Shown here: positions 13,875-20,177 of the stretch, piece by piece
How the letters are laid out: every line of letters starts with the position of its first letter
How positions within the stretch are numbered: the first letter of the stretch is position 1
The notes under the pieces: model-generated
What the model was told of the DNA's origin: nothing
Seen by the model: the letters and a program-made list of their open reading frames with translations, nothing else
Databases searched by the model: none
Assembly (NCBI GenBank): GCA_038890815.1
Contig: JAWAFC010000014.1
Coordinates: 1 to 20,177 of the forward strand
Direction: 5' to 3'
Source: JAWAFC01 sp038890815
GTDB lineage: Archaea > Micrarchaeota > Micrarchaeia > Burarchaeales > JACRGF01
Length of the DNA stretch: 20,177 bases
Made by a program: the position numbers and the translations under genes

Positions 13875-15653
13875 TCAATATGTATAGATGATGAGCTGTG
13901 CGCCCGTGCTGTCTTCTATTTCACGAACCACGCGCGAAACAGCATCCTCCTTGCTCAGAAAGATGTAGGGCACCTCGTTCTCTTCGGCAAAGTCGACGAT
14001 TCCCTCGCTCGCACTCCTCGCCGCGCGTACTGCCACAACAACCTCAATCCCTTTCCTGGCCAGCGCGCTCTTCCATCGCTCCAATATCTCCTTCTCCTCC
14101 TCGCTGAGCCTGGCAGCCACCCTGAGCGGCATTGAGGGCGGCACCTCGACGATGTGGAGCAGCGTGGCGCTGGCCTCCAGCTCGGTGCAGAGCTTTGCCA
14201 CGATGTCGAGCGCTGCCGTCTCCTCGCCGGCAAGCTTGAGGGGGACCAGCACGCTCTTCTTTCCCCTCATCGCCCTCTCCTCCAGATAGCTCTCGAGCTC
14301 CGGCGCAACTTCCTTATAGCGCGCATAGGTGAGGTGCGCGATGATGCCCGCCACGAACCACAGGCTGGCAAAAGCTCTTCCCTGCTCATGCAACAGGATG
14401 ACGAGCGCGAATACCGCGCCGCACGACAACACCCCAAGCACGCCGATCAGCGGGATGTCGGCGTTTCCCACACGGACATTGGGCCCGAGCCTGAAGGGCC
14501 TGGGAAGCGCCGGCTCCTTTATTCTCAGCGCGATGAGCGAGGCATTCGCTGTGAAGTAGGCGAGCAACGCGCCGAAAGCGTACAGCTCGCCCAACAGGCG
14601 CATATCCCCGACGAAGGCGAGGGCGAGCGCGATGACTGAGAAAGGCACAATGCTCATCCACGGCGTTCGGTACTTTGGGTGCACCCAACTGAACTTCTTG
14701 GAGATGAGGTTCGCCTTGCTGAGCGAGTAGACCACGCGCGACACGCCGATGATGCCCGTGTTGGCGCTCACGAGACAGATGAGAAAGCCCGCAAAGGCCA
14801 CGAGGGGAACGAGCGCATCGGCGTGCGGCAGGCGCGATGCCACGGCGGTCAGCGGGTTGTCCATGTGCGCAGCGAGCTCGCTCGGGGTGACGATGCCGAG
14901 CGCCAGCACGCTCACCAGCACTGCAAACAGCACCACGAGCAGCACTGCCAGGCCTGCCGCCCTCGGTATTATCCTGCCGGGCTCCTTCGTCTCCTCAGCG
15001 GCCTGCGATATGCTCTCTATGCCGATGAAGGTCACCATGGCGAGCGTTACCGAGAACAGGAAATCTGGCCATCCCACAGCAGTGCCGATCGGCTGGATGG
15101 TCGAGAGGAAGCGCTGGGGGCTGAAGGCCTTCCAAAATCCCACGAGCAGAAGCGTGGCAACCACGCCTATTGTGGTGAGCGTGAGCGCTGTGTTGACGAG
15201 CGAGGATTCCCTGATGCCCAGCAGGTTTATCACGACGAGGAATAGAATGAGGGCGGCGGTGACGGAGGGGAAGATCTCTCGCACACCGGGGAACAGCACG
15301 CTCAAATAGCCAGTGGCGGCAACCGCAAACAGCGCTATGCAGATGAGGTAATCGAGCGCAAGCCCCCATCCTCCCAGAAACCCCACAAAGTCGCCAAAAG
15401 CCCTTCTGCCATAGGAGGCCGCGCCGCCCGCCACAGGCATCGCGCTGGCCAGCTCGGCATACGCCAGGCCCGTACAGGCATACACGAACGCGGCTAGCAG
15501 TATGGCAAAGGGCATGGCGCCGCCGGCGTATGCTGCGATGAGGCCGAGCGCGAGAAAGATGTCCGCGCCCACATCGGCAAAACCGAGCGAGAACGAGCCG
15601 AACAGCCCCAGCTCTTTTCTGAGCGGCTGGCTTGGCGCAGGGCGCGCGCGCAT
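13875..15653 (-). CDS. APC-superfamily amino acid permease with C-terminal Usp-like domain
   Basis: The 592-residue protein has an APC transporter core of about 12 membrane segments in residues 1-440. It opens with GSFSLGFADVGADIFLALG and includes SAMPVAGGAASYGRRAFGD and FIGIESISQAAEETKEPGR, the conserved TM6-TM7 region. The soluble tail (about 455-592, starting KKSVLVPLKLAGEETAALD) has the layout of a universal stress protein domain. Its final part (IFLSKEDAVSRVVREIEDST) lacks the glycine-rich ATP loop, so it probably senses or docks without binding ATP. The substrate, likely an amino acid or amine, cannot be read. It is the last gene of the zinc-ribbon/MscS/APC operon and starts four bases after the MscS stop. 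Together with a mechanosensitive channel this suggests solute or osmotic balance, which is inference. Confidence 0.9.
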   Translation of the reverse strand: MRARPAPSQPLRKELGLFGSFSLGFADVGADIFLALGLIAAYAGGAMPFAILLAAFVYACTGLAYAELASAMPVAGGAASYGRRAFGDFVGFLGGWGLALDYLICIALFAVAATGYLSVLFPGVREIFPSVTAALILFLVVINLLGIRESSLVNTALTLTTIGVVATLLLVGFWKAFSPQRFLSTIQPIGTAVGWPDFLFSVTLAMVTFIGIESISQAAEETKEPGRIIPRAAGLAVLLVVLFAVLVSVLALGIVTPSELAAHMDNPLTAVASRLPHADALVPLVAFAGFLICLVSANTGIIGVSRVVYSLSKANLISKKFSWVHPKYRTPWMSIVPFSVIALALAFVGDMRLLGELYAFGALLAYFTANASLIALRIKEPALPRPFRLGPNVRVGNADIPLIGVLGVLSCGAVFALVILLHEQGRAFASLWFVAGIIAHLTYARYKEVAPELESYLEERAMRGKKSVLVPLKLAGEETAALDIVAKLCTELEASATLLHIVEVPPSMPLRVAARLSEEEKEILERWKSALARKGIEVVVAVRAARSASEGIVDFAEENEVPYIFLSKEDAVSRVVREIEDSTGAQLIIYTY

Positions 15654-15657
15654 GCCA

Positions 15658-16467
15658 TCAACCGTACTTGCTCGCCATCCTCTTCAGAGTTTTGGCCAGG
15701 GCCATGCTGGCCTCCCGTATGTTGGCGCTCTCCTCGAGCAAAACTGAGGCCACAAAGCGCACCCTGTCGCCCGACTTGAATGGCGTCACGCGGCAGCGCT
15801 TGAATCCCTTCAGCTCCAGTTCGGTCTGTATCTCGCTGGCTATCTTCTCGGCCTCCCTCTTTCCAACGCGCAACTCTATGCTGTCCTGTACCTTGAGGTG
15901 GGGCGCCTTTGAGTAATTTGTCACGCGCATGCCCAACAGCTCCCTGTTGGGGATGCTCACGAGCGTGTTGTCATCCTGCCTTATCGTGGTATACATAACG
16001 CCAAATTCCACCACCCTTCCCCTGATGCCATCGACCTCCACATAGTCGCCGATGTTGATCGCCGCCGAAGACAGAAGGGCGAGCCTGCGCGCGAAATCCT
16101 CAAGAAACTCCCTGCCAGTTATGATGATTGTCAGCACGAAGCCGGCAATTACCACTGTGAATATCGCTTCATCCTTAGTAAATATGGCGATGATGACAAG
16201 CAGCGTGGCAGCGAAAATGAACGCGGTGGTGAGCGCCTTGAGCGACTTCAGCACATCCAGCGGGTAGTTCCGCATGGAGTAGTCGAAGAAAGCGTTGAGC
16301 AGTGCGCGCGCGGCTATGGCCACGAGAAGGATAAGCGCGCTTGTGCTGGCATCGAGCAGTGTCTGTTTCATCTCGGCCATCTCAGCGGTGCTCGCGAAAA
16401 ACAGCAGTCCTGAGAGCAGAAACAGCAGTACGACGACAAGCGCGATGCTGGCTGCCTGCCCTCGCAT
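15658..16467 (-). CDS. MscS-family mechanosensitive channel
   Basis: The 269-residue membrane protein has an N-terminal segment (IALVVVLLFLLSGLLFFA, about 7-24), a second near 42-60, two more hydrophobic stretches near 85-102 and 104-118, then the MscS pore-lining helix and beta domain: FLEDFARRLALL, INIGDYVEVDGIRGRVVEFG and SIPNRELLG. It would open under membrane tension to release solutes. It is slightly shorter than E. coli MscS. Its ATG directly follows the TAG of the zinc-ribbon gene, and its TGA lies four bases before the permease ATG, so the three genes are tightly coupled. Confidence 0.92.
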   Translation of the reverse strand: MRGQAASIALVVVLLFLLSGLLFFASTAEMAEMKQTLLDASTSALILLVAIAARALLNAFFDYSMRNYPLDVLKSLKALTTAFIFAATLLVIIAIFTKDEAIFTVVIAGFVLTIIITGREFLEDFARRLALLSSAAINIGDYVEVDGIRGRVVEFGVMYTTIRQDDNTLVSIPNRELLGMRVTNYSKAPHLKVQDSIELRVGKREAEKIASEIQTELELKGFKRCRVTPFKSGDRVRFVASVLLEESANIREASMALAKTLKRMASKYG

Positions 16468-16770
16468 CTACAGCCCCTCCTCAAAAAGCTCTTCAAGGGG
16501 CGAGCGCTCGCCCGCCGGTGCGCCGGCCTGCGTGCTCTCGGGCGTTTCCATGAACGCCAGCGGGTTTTCGCCGACAGCGCTCGCCTCGCTTCTGGCGGCG
16601 GGTTTGTTCCGCAACAGGTTTTCCAGTGTCACTGTGAATCGCGCCGCACAGCGCGGGCACTCGAGCTCCAGCGCCACCGAGTTGAGGCTCATTTCGGTCG
16701 CAAGCTCAAGCACATAATCGTGGCCGCATGAGCAGGCGATCGTCCTGTGCACGCGCACGCTTTCCACCAT
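16468..16770 (-). CDS. Small zinc-ribbon protein, first gene of the MscS/permease operon
   Basis: The 100-residue protein has one zinc ribbon: CSCGH near residues 13-17 and CPRC near 38-41, embedded in beta strands (DYVLELATEM, ARFTVTLENLL). The remainder (about 55-100) is Ala/Pro/Glu-rich and probably disordered, ending in the acidic LEELFEEGL. I do not recognise a named family. MJ0042-like or transcription-factor-type ribbons have this layout. It could be a regulator or an adaptor for the channel and permease it precedes. The ATG has GGTGGTGA immediately upstream (16772-16779) and a TATA box about 35 nt upstream, so it leads the operon. Confidence 0.75.
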   Translation of the reverse strand: MVESVRVHRTIACSCGHDYVLELATEMSLNSVALELECPRCAARFTVTLENLLRNKPAARSEASAVGENPLAFMETPESTQAGAPAGERSPLEELFEEGL

Positions 16771-16771
16771 G

Positions 16772-16779
16772 TCACCACC
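16772..16779 (-). promoter_or_regulatory. Ribosome binding site of the zinc-ribbon gene
   Basis: GGTGGTGA on the minus strand lies one base before ATG 16770; its first GGTG gives a more usual spacing. Confidence 0.5.
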
Positions 16780-16800
16780 GAGCGCATTTTCACAGCGCCA

Positions 16801-16810
16801 TTTAATATTT
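16801..16810 (-). promoter_or_regulatory. TATA box of the zinc-ribbon/MscS/APC operon
   Basis: AAATATTAAA on the minus strand overlaps the stop codon of glmS (16809-16811). It is about 35 nt upstream of ATG 16770, predicting a leader of about 10 nt. Confidence 0.5.
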
Positions 16811-18569
16811 ACTCAACCGTAACGCTTTTGGCCAGGTTCCTCGGCTTATCGGGATCGGTCCCGCGCAGCACCGCGGCATGATAGGCGAGCAGCTGGAGCG
16901 GCACGATGTAAAGGAAGGGCACCAACAGCGGGCTCGCCTTTGGCATGCGCACGGGCTCGTCGGCCATGGCGAGCGCCCGATTGCTGTCAGACAGCACGAT
17001 GAGCTGTGCCTCCCTCGCCTTGCACTCCTGTATGTTGCCGAGCATTTTGTCCAGTGTGGCATCTGAGGGGGCTAAGGCTATGACCGGCACGCCCCTCTCG
17101 AGTAGGCTCAGCGGCCCGTGCTTGAGCTCGCCGCCCGGATAGGCCTCGGCGTGTGTGTAGGTGATTTCCTTGAGTTTGAGCGCGCCCTCGAGCGCGACAG
17201 GATAGCTCAGCCCTCGGCCTATGAAGAAGAAGTCCCTTTTGCGCGAGATTTTTTCCGCTATCCCCTCCACTTCGCCGCGCCTTTTCAGTATATCCCGCAC
17301 AAGCTCGGGTATGCCCGCCAGCTCCTTCTTGAGCTTAGCATCGCCAGCCATACGGGCAGCCAAAGAATACAGCACGGCGAGCTGCGCGAGGAAAGTTTTC
17401 GTTGCCACAACAGATATTTCCGGGCCAGCCTGCATGCACAGCACAGTATCGGCTTCGCGTGCCAGCGAGCTGCCGACCACGTTGGTTATGGCGAGCACCC
17501 GCACCCCCCTTCGCTTGGCCTCCCTGGCCGCCGCCAGCGTATCGGCAGTCTCGCCAGACTGGCTTATCGCCATGACGAGCGTCTCGCTGTCCGCTGTGCC
17601 AGCAAACGCCTGTGCATACTCGCTGGCGATAAACGCATCGACGGGCTGCAGTCCGAGCCTGGCCGCCAGGTACTTGAAAACGAGCCCTGCATGATAGCTC
17701 GTGCCGGCCGCAACAACGTGAATGCGCCTGAACTGTTTGGCGAGCTCGGCTGCCTCGCCGACATCGAGCGCGAGCGTCTGTGCTATGCTCTCAGGCTGTT
17801 CGTGGATTTCCTTGAGCATGAAATGCGAATAGCCTCCCCGCTGTGCCATCTCGGCCGTCCAGCTCACCTCGGTGGGCTTGCGCGCGACCTTCCTTCCTCC
17901 CCTCTCCACCTCATAGCCCAGGCGGCTCAGTACGGCAAACTCGCCATCCTCCAGGAAGACAAACTTTCTCGTGCGGGCAAGCAGAGCCGGCACATCCGAG
18001 GCGCACCACATCTCGCCATTCCCCACCCCTATCACGAGTGGGCTCTGGTTTCTCGCCAGAAATATCTTCTCCTCACCTCTCACGAGCACTGCGAGCGCCC
18101 AAGCGCCCTTGAGCTCGGCCACCGCGGCCTTCACCGCCTCGCCCGCGCTCGCCGCGCTCAGCTTTTCCTCAATGAGATGGGCTACAATCTCGCTGTCAGT
18201 GTCGCTCGAAAACCTATGCCCCCTCTGGCTGAGGGATGCCCTGAGCTCGGCGAAGTTTTCTATCACGCCATTGTGCACCAGGCATACGCGCCCACTGCAA
18301 TCAAAATGTGGGTGGGCATTTCGCTTGCTCGGTATGCCGTGAGTCGCCCATCTCGTATGCCCGATGCCGATGCTTCCGGGCAGGGCAGTGAAGTTCAGCT
18401 TCCTCTCAATCTCTTCAATCTTCCCTTTATCTTTTCTGACATGTATGCCCCGGCTGTCGAGCGTGGCGATGCCAACGCTGTCGTATCCCCTATAATCAAG
18501 ATTTTTGAGGCATGTGAGAAGCAGGGGCGCAGCCTTCTCCCTGCCCACATAGCCCACTATGCCGCACAC
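16809..18569 (-). CDS. glmS: Glutamine-fructose-6-phosphate aminotransferase (isomerizing)
   Basis: The 586-residue enzyme makes glucosamine-6-phosphate from fructose-6-phosphate and glutamine, the first step to UDP-GlcNAc. The N-terminal glutaminase has catalytic Cys2 (MCGIVGYVG), LDYRGYDSVGIAT, GHTRWATHG and CLVHNGVIEN. Two SIS sugar-isomerase domains follow (VAAGTSYHAGLVF, AISQSGETADTLAA, IGRGLSYPVALEGALKLKE), and the C-terminus is the invariant-looking NLAKSVTVE. I chose GTG 18569 because Cys must follow the initiator Met, and because a TATA box is centred 25 nt upstream (leaderless). A longer in-frame start at 18620 would bury the catalytic Cys. No glmS ribozyme is present in the 20-nt gap to the upstream DUF4139 gene. 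Confidence 0.97.
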   Translation of the reverse strand: MCGIVGYVGREKAAPLLLTCLKNLDYRGYDSVGIATLDSRGIHVRKDKGKIEEIERKLNFTALPGSIGIGHTRWATHGIPSKRNAHPHFDCSGRVCLVHNGVIENFAELRASLSQRGHRFSSDTDSEIVAHLIEEKLSAASAGEAVKAAVAELKGAWALAVLVRGEEKIFLARNQSPLVIGVGNGEMWCASDVPALLARTRKFVFLEDGEFAVLSRLGYEVERGGRKVARKPTEVSWTAEMAQRGGYSHFMLKEIHEQPESIAQTLALDVGEAAELAKQFRRIHVVAAGTSYHAGLVFKYLAARLGLQPVDAFIASEYAQAFAGTADSETLVMAISQSGETADTLAAAREAKRRGVRVLAITNVVGSSLAREADTVLCMQAGPEISVVATKTFLAQLAVLYSLAARMAGDAKLKKELAGIPELVRDILKRRGEVEGIAEKISRKRDFFFIGRGLSYPVALEGALKLKEITYTHAEAYPGGELKHGPLSLLERGVPVIALAPSDATLDKMLGNIQECKAREAQLIVLSDSNRALAMADEPVRMPKASPLLVPFLYIVPLQLLAYHAAVLRGTDPDKPRNLAKSVTVE

Positions 18570-18589
18570 GATGTGTTTTTGGGGGAATG

Positions 18590-18597
18590 TTAATAAA
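18590..18597 (-). promoter_or_regulatory. TATA box of glmS, overlapping the stop of the DUF4139 gene
   Basis: TTTATTAA on the minus strand covers the TAA stop (18590-18592) of the upstream gene and is centred 25 nt before GTG 18569. glmS can therefore be transcribed independently, as a leaderless mRNA, besides read-through. Confidence 0.5.
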
Positions 18598-20008
18598 TTG
18601 GTCTCGCGGTGCGGTACCACCGCAGTACGTATTCAAAGACTATGCTCTTCCTCTCCCCCTTGCCGAGCGGCACCCTCCATTCAAGCACATTTCCTGGTTT
18701 CTGGGTCGGCTGAACGCTCGCGCTCACGAGCACGACCTCGTCGGCATATCCCATGAAGTCGCGCACCACCAGCTCTGTGCTTTCCTCTCGCCTGTTCTCC
18801 ATGCTCAGCTCTATCCTTCTCTTCGTCTCCCTCACGTTAAACTCCTCGCGCGAGGACTCGTTCAAAACAGTTTTCTTGACCTCGATTTCTGGCACATCGG
18901 CAACGTATATCTCCCTCTCTATGCCCGGAGGCACGAACTCGATGGCATCCTCGCCAACAAACTTCCCTCCAATGTACACCCTCACGATGCCCTCCCCGAG
19001 GCTCTCCCTGCCTGTGTTGTTGAGCTTATAATTCCTGTGCACGCGCGCGCTTTCAGTCTCCCACACGAACTCGCGCTTGAAGGGCATGCTTTTAGTGAAT
19101 AGTGGCCTCGTGCTGCTCTCTCCATGCTTGATGCTCACGGGATAGGGGAGCGTGTAACTCCAGTAACCAGCACTTATGCTTGGCAGCGCCTCGGCTATGG
19201 CGGCCGGGGCGGCCGCTGCCTTCAACGCGCTCCTGACCATCCCCTCCATGAGATAAGGCCGCCACCCGCTGATTATCCTCGGAAAGCCGATGATGAGCGT
19301 CGCGCTCACGTCATCCCAGTCCTCGCCCGCGTTGTTGCTGATGTCCGCCCAGGCCTGCAGGAGCGCGCTTCCCTCCGCCACATCGGCATCCAGGTACAGC
19401 TTGTAGTGCTCGCTCCAGCTCGCGCCAGATACCAGATAACCCACGCTCACCGCATGAGTGGCTGGCGCGCCCGCCCTCACCACTGCCCTCACGCCTTCTC
19501 TGCGCTCCGTCTCATTGTACTCCTCAGTTCTGTTCAGCTCGCTTATCGGCAGGCGTATTTCTCTCACATCTGCCACTGCCACGATCTCTACGCCCGCCTG
19601 TGATGCCACGCCAATCCTATGAGCATCGAACCAGACAAGCTTGCCGGACTTCTGGCTTCTTTCAAGCACCACAACGACATCTTTTCCCAAACTCTTGTTG
19701 AGGATCTCTTCGAAGGACAGCAGACGGGTGCGATTCAGCGTCCTGTTGGTTTCTTCGCTGTAGCGCGCTATCTCGGTCAGCGTGCCCGCGCTGTCGAGCA
19801 CAACAATGCTCGCATCTATGGCATTGCGGGTGAGGTTGTCGATGTGGAGCGCGAACTCACCGGCGCCGAGTGGCACGCTGCCCTCCCTCGTAACATACGC
19901 AAACCCATTCGAGTAGAGCAGAACTTCTCTCACCGGCGCGGCCAGCGTGACGTTCTGCGCTGCAAAAACCACGCCCGTCAGCAGCAGGAAACACAACCAG
20001 ACTTTCAC
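18590..20008 (-). CDS. Secreted DUF4139-domain protein
   Basis: The 472-residue protein starts with a signal peptide (MKVWLCFLLLTGVVFAAQN) and continues as a beta-rich extracellular protein. The diagnostic DUF4139 segment is GASWSEHYKLYLDADVAEGS, then WADISNNAGEDWDDVSATLI. The C-terminal strand pair is VLEWRVPLGKGERKSIVFEY. Several N-x-S/T sequons are present. No C-terminal membrane anchor is visible, so it is probably released or held by interaction. Function is unknown for the family. GTG 20008 is preceded at five bases by AGGTG (20014-20018), which overlaps the stop of the upstream membrane-protein gene, so the two are probably one operon. glmS follows 20 nt downstream. Confidence 0.85.
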   Translation of the reverse strand: MKVWLCFLLLTGVVFAAQNVTLAAPVREVLLYSNGFAYVTREGSVPLGAGEFALHIDNLTRNAIDASIVVLDSAGTLTEIARYSEETNRTLNRTRLLSFEEILNKSLGKDVVVVLERSQKSGKLVWFDAHRIGVASQAGVEIVAVADVREIRLPISELNRTEEYNETERREGVRAVVRAGAPATHAVSVGYLVSGASWSEHYKLYLDADVAEGSALLQAWADISNNAGEDWDDVSATLIIGFPRIISGWRPYLMEGMVRSALKAAAAPAAIAEALPSISAGYWSYTLPYPVSIKHGESSTRPLFTKSMPFKREFVWETESARVHRNYKLNNTGRESLGEGIVRVYIGGKFVGEDAIEFVPPGIEREIYVADVPEIEVKKTVLNESSREEFNVRETKRRIELSMENRREESTELVVRDFMGYADEVVLVSASVQPTQKPGNVLEWRVPLGKGERKSIVFEYVLRWYRTARPIY

Positions 20009-20016
20009 GCGCGCAC

Positions 20017-20177
20017 CTATTTTCTCACCATCACAAAGAACAGTATTTCGACGGCTGCCACCAGTATGCCGACGAATGGGAAGGAGAATATGCCGATGAG
20101 CAGCGGGGCAAGCGCGAGCGCGAGCGGCACGAGGCGCATCTCCCCTCTGGCAGCCCAGCCCGCTACCCCGCTCAGCA
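20017..20177 (-). CDS. C-terminal fragment of a small membrane protein (5' end outside window)
   Basis: The last 52 codons are in the window, ending in TAG at 20017-20019. They encode a short soluble part (LSGVAGWAARGEM) and two adjoining hydrophobic segments (LVPLALALAPLLIGIFSFP and FVGILVAAVEILFFVMV) ending in RK. No family is recognisable. Its stop lies eight bases before the DUF4139 start, consistent with an operon. Confidence 0.7.
   Translation of the reverse strand, partial: LSGVAGWAARGEMRLVPLALALAPLLIGIFSFPFVGILVAAVEILFFVMVRK

Noticed and set aside
12406..13878. 490-codon minus-strand frame opposite alaS
   Set aside because: It is a shadow of a GC-rich gene; alaS has clear catalytic and editing motifs, and the antisense protein has no recognisable domain.
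18570..18589. glmS ribozyme or riboswitch
   Set aside because: The gap upstream of glmS is only 20 nt, and the transcript is predicted to be leaderless.
17118..18593. 491-codon plus-strand frame opposite glmS
   Set aside because: A shadow frame from codon bias; glmS motifs are complete on the other strand.
18570..18620. 17-residue N-terminal extension of GlmS
   Set aside because: Catalytic Cys must be residue 2; GTG 18569 provides this and fits the TATA spacing.

Overview
The window looks like a piece of an uncultivated archaeal chromosome, of moderately high GC. The evidence is an archaeal-type alanyl-tRNA synthetase, a three-gene cluster (Era-like GTPase, DUF2073, zinc ribbon) known mainly from archaea, two tRNA genes with introns at the archaeal 37/38 position and no encoded CCA, TATA boxes about 25 nt from start codons (leaderless genes), and GGTGA/GGAGGT-type ribosome binding sites. 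A DPANN or euryarchaeal relative is likely; I cannot name a genus.

Layout. 1-4728 (-) is the N-terminal 1576 codons of a giant asparagine-rich beta-helix surface protein with a lipoprotein-like leader, running off the left edge. 4873-5614 (+) is a GGDEF-domain gene with a frameshifted GAF-like remnant in front of it. 5616-6978 (-) is the GTPase/DUF2073/zinc-ribbon operon. 7048-8981 (+) is a two-gene MetE-like methionine synthase operon: the first protein has lost the zinc ligands and the second keeps them. 8974-10200 (-) is malic enzyme. 10201-11232 is an RNA and repeat island: tRNA-Glu(CUC), tRNA-Val(CAC), hairpin repeats, an orphan copy of tRNA-intron sequence and a truncated tRNA-Val copy. 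11233-13872 (+) is alaS. 13875-16770 (-) is an operon of a zinc-ribbon protein, an MscS channel and an APC permease with a Usp-like tail. 16809-18569 (-) is glmS. 18590-20008 (-) is a secreted DUF4139 protein, and 20017-20177 (-) is the end of a small membrane protein.

How it fits together. Most genes are housekeeping: methionine synthesis, malate/pyruvate conversion, alanine charging, amino-sugar supply and osmotic or transport functions. GlmS supplies glucosamine-6-phosphate, a precursor for N-glycans, and the giant surface protein is dense in N-x-S/T sequons, so a cell-surface theme is plausible but inferred. The least ordinary part is 10.2-11.2 kb. There the introns of two different tRNAs share sequence, one contains a 40-nt internal duplication, and a related copy lies outside any tRNA. 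This fits sequence that spreads between tRNA genes.
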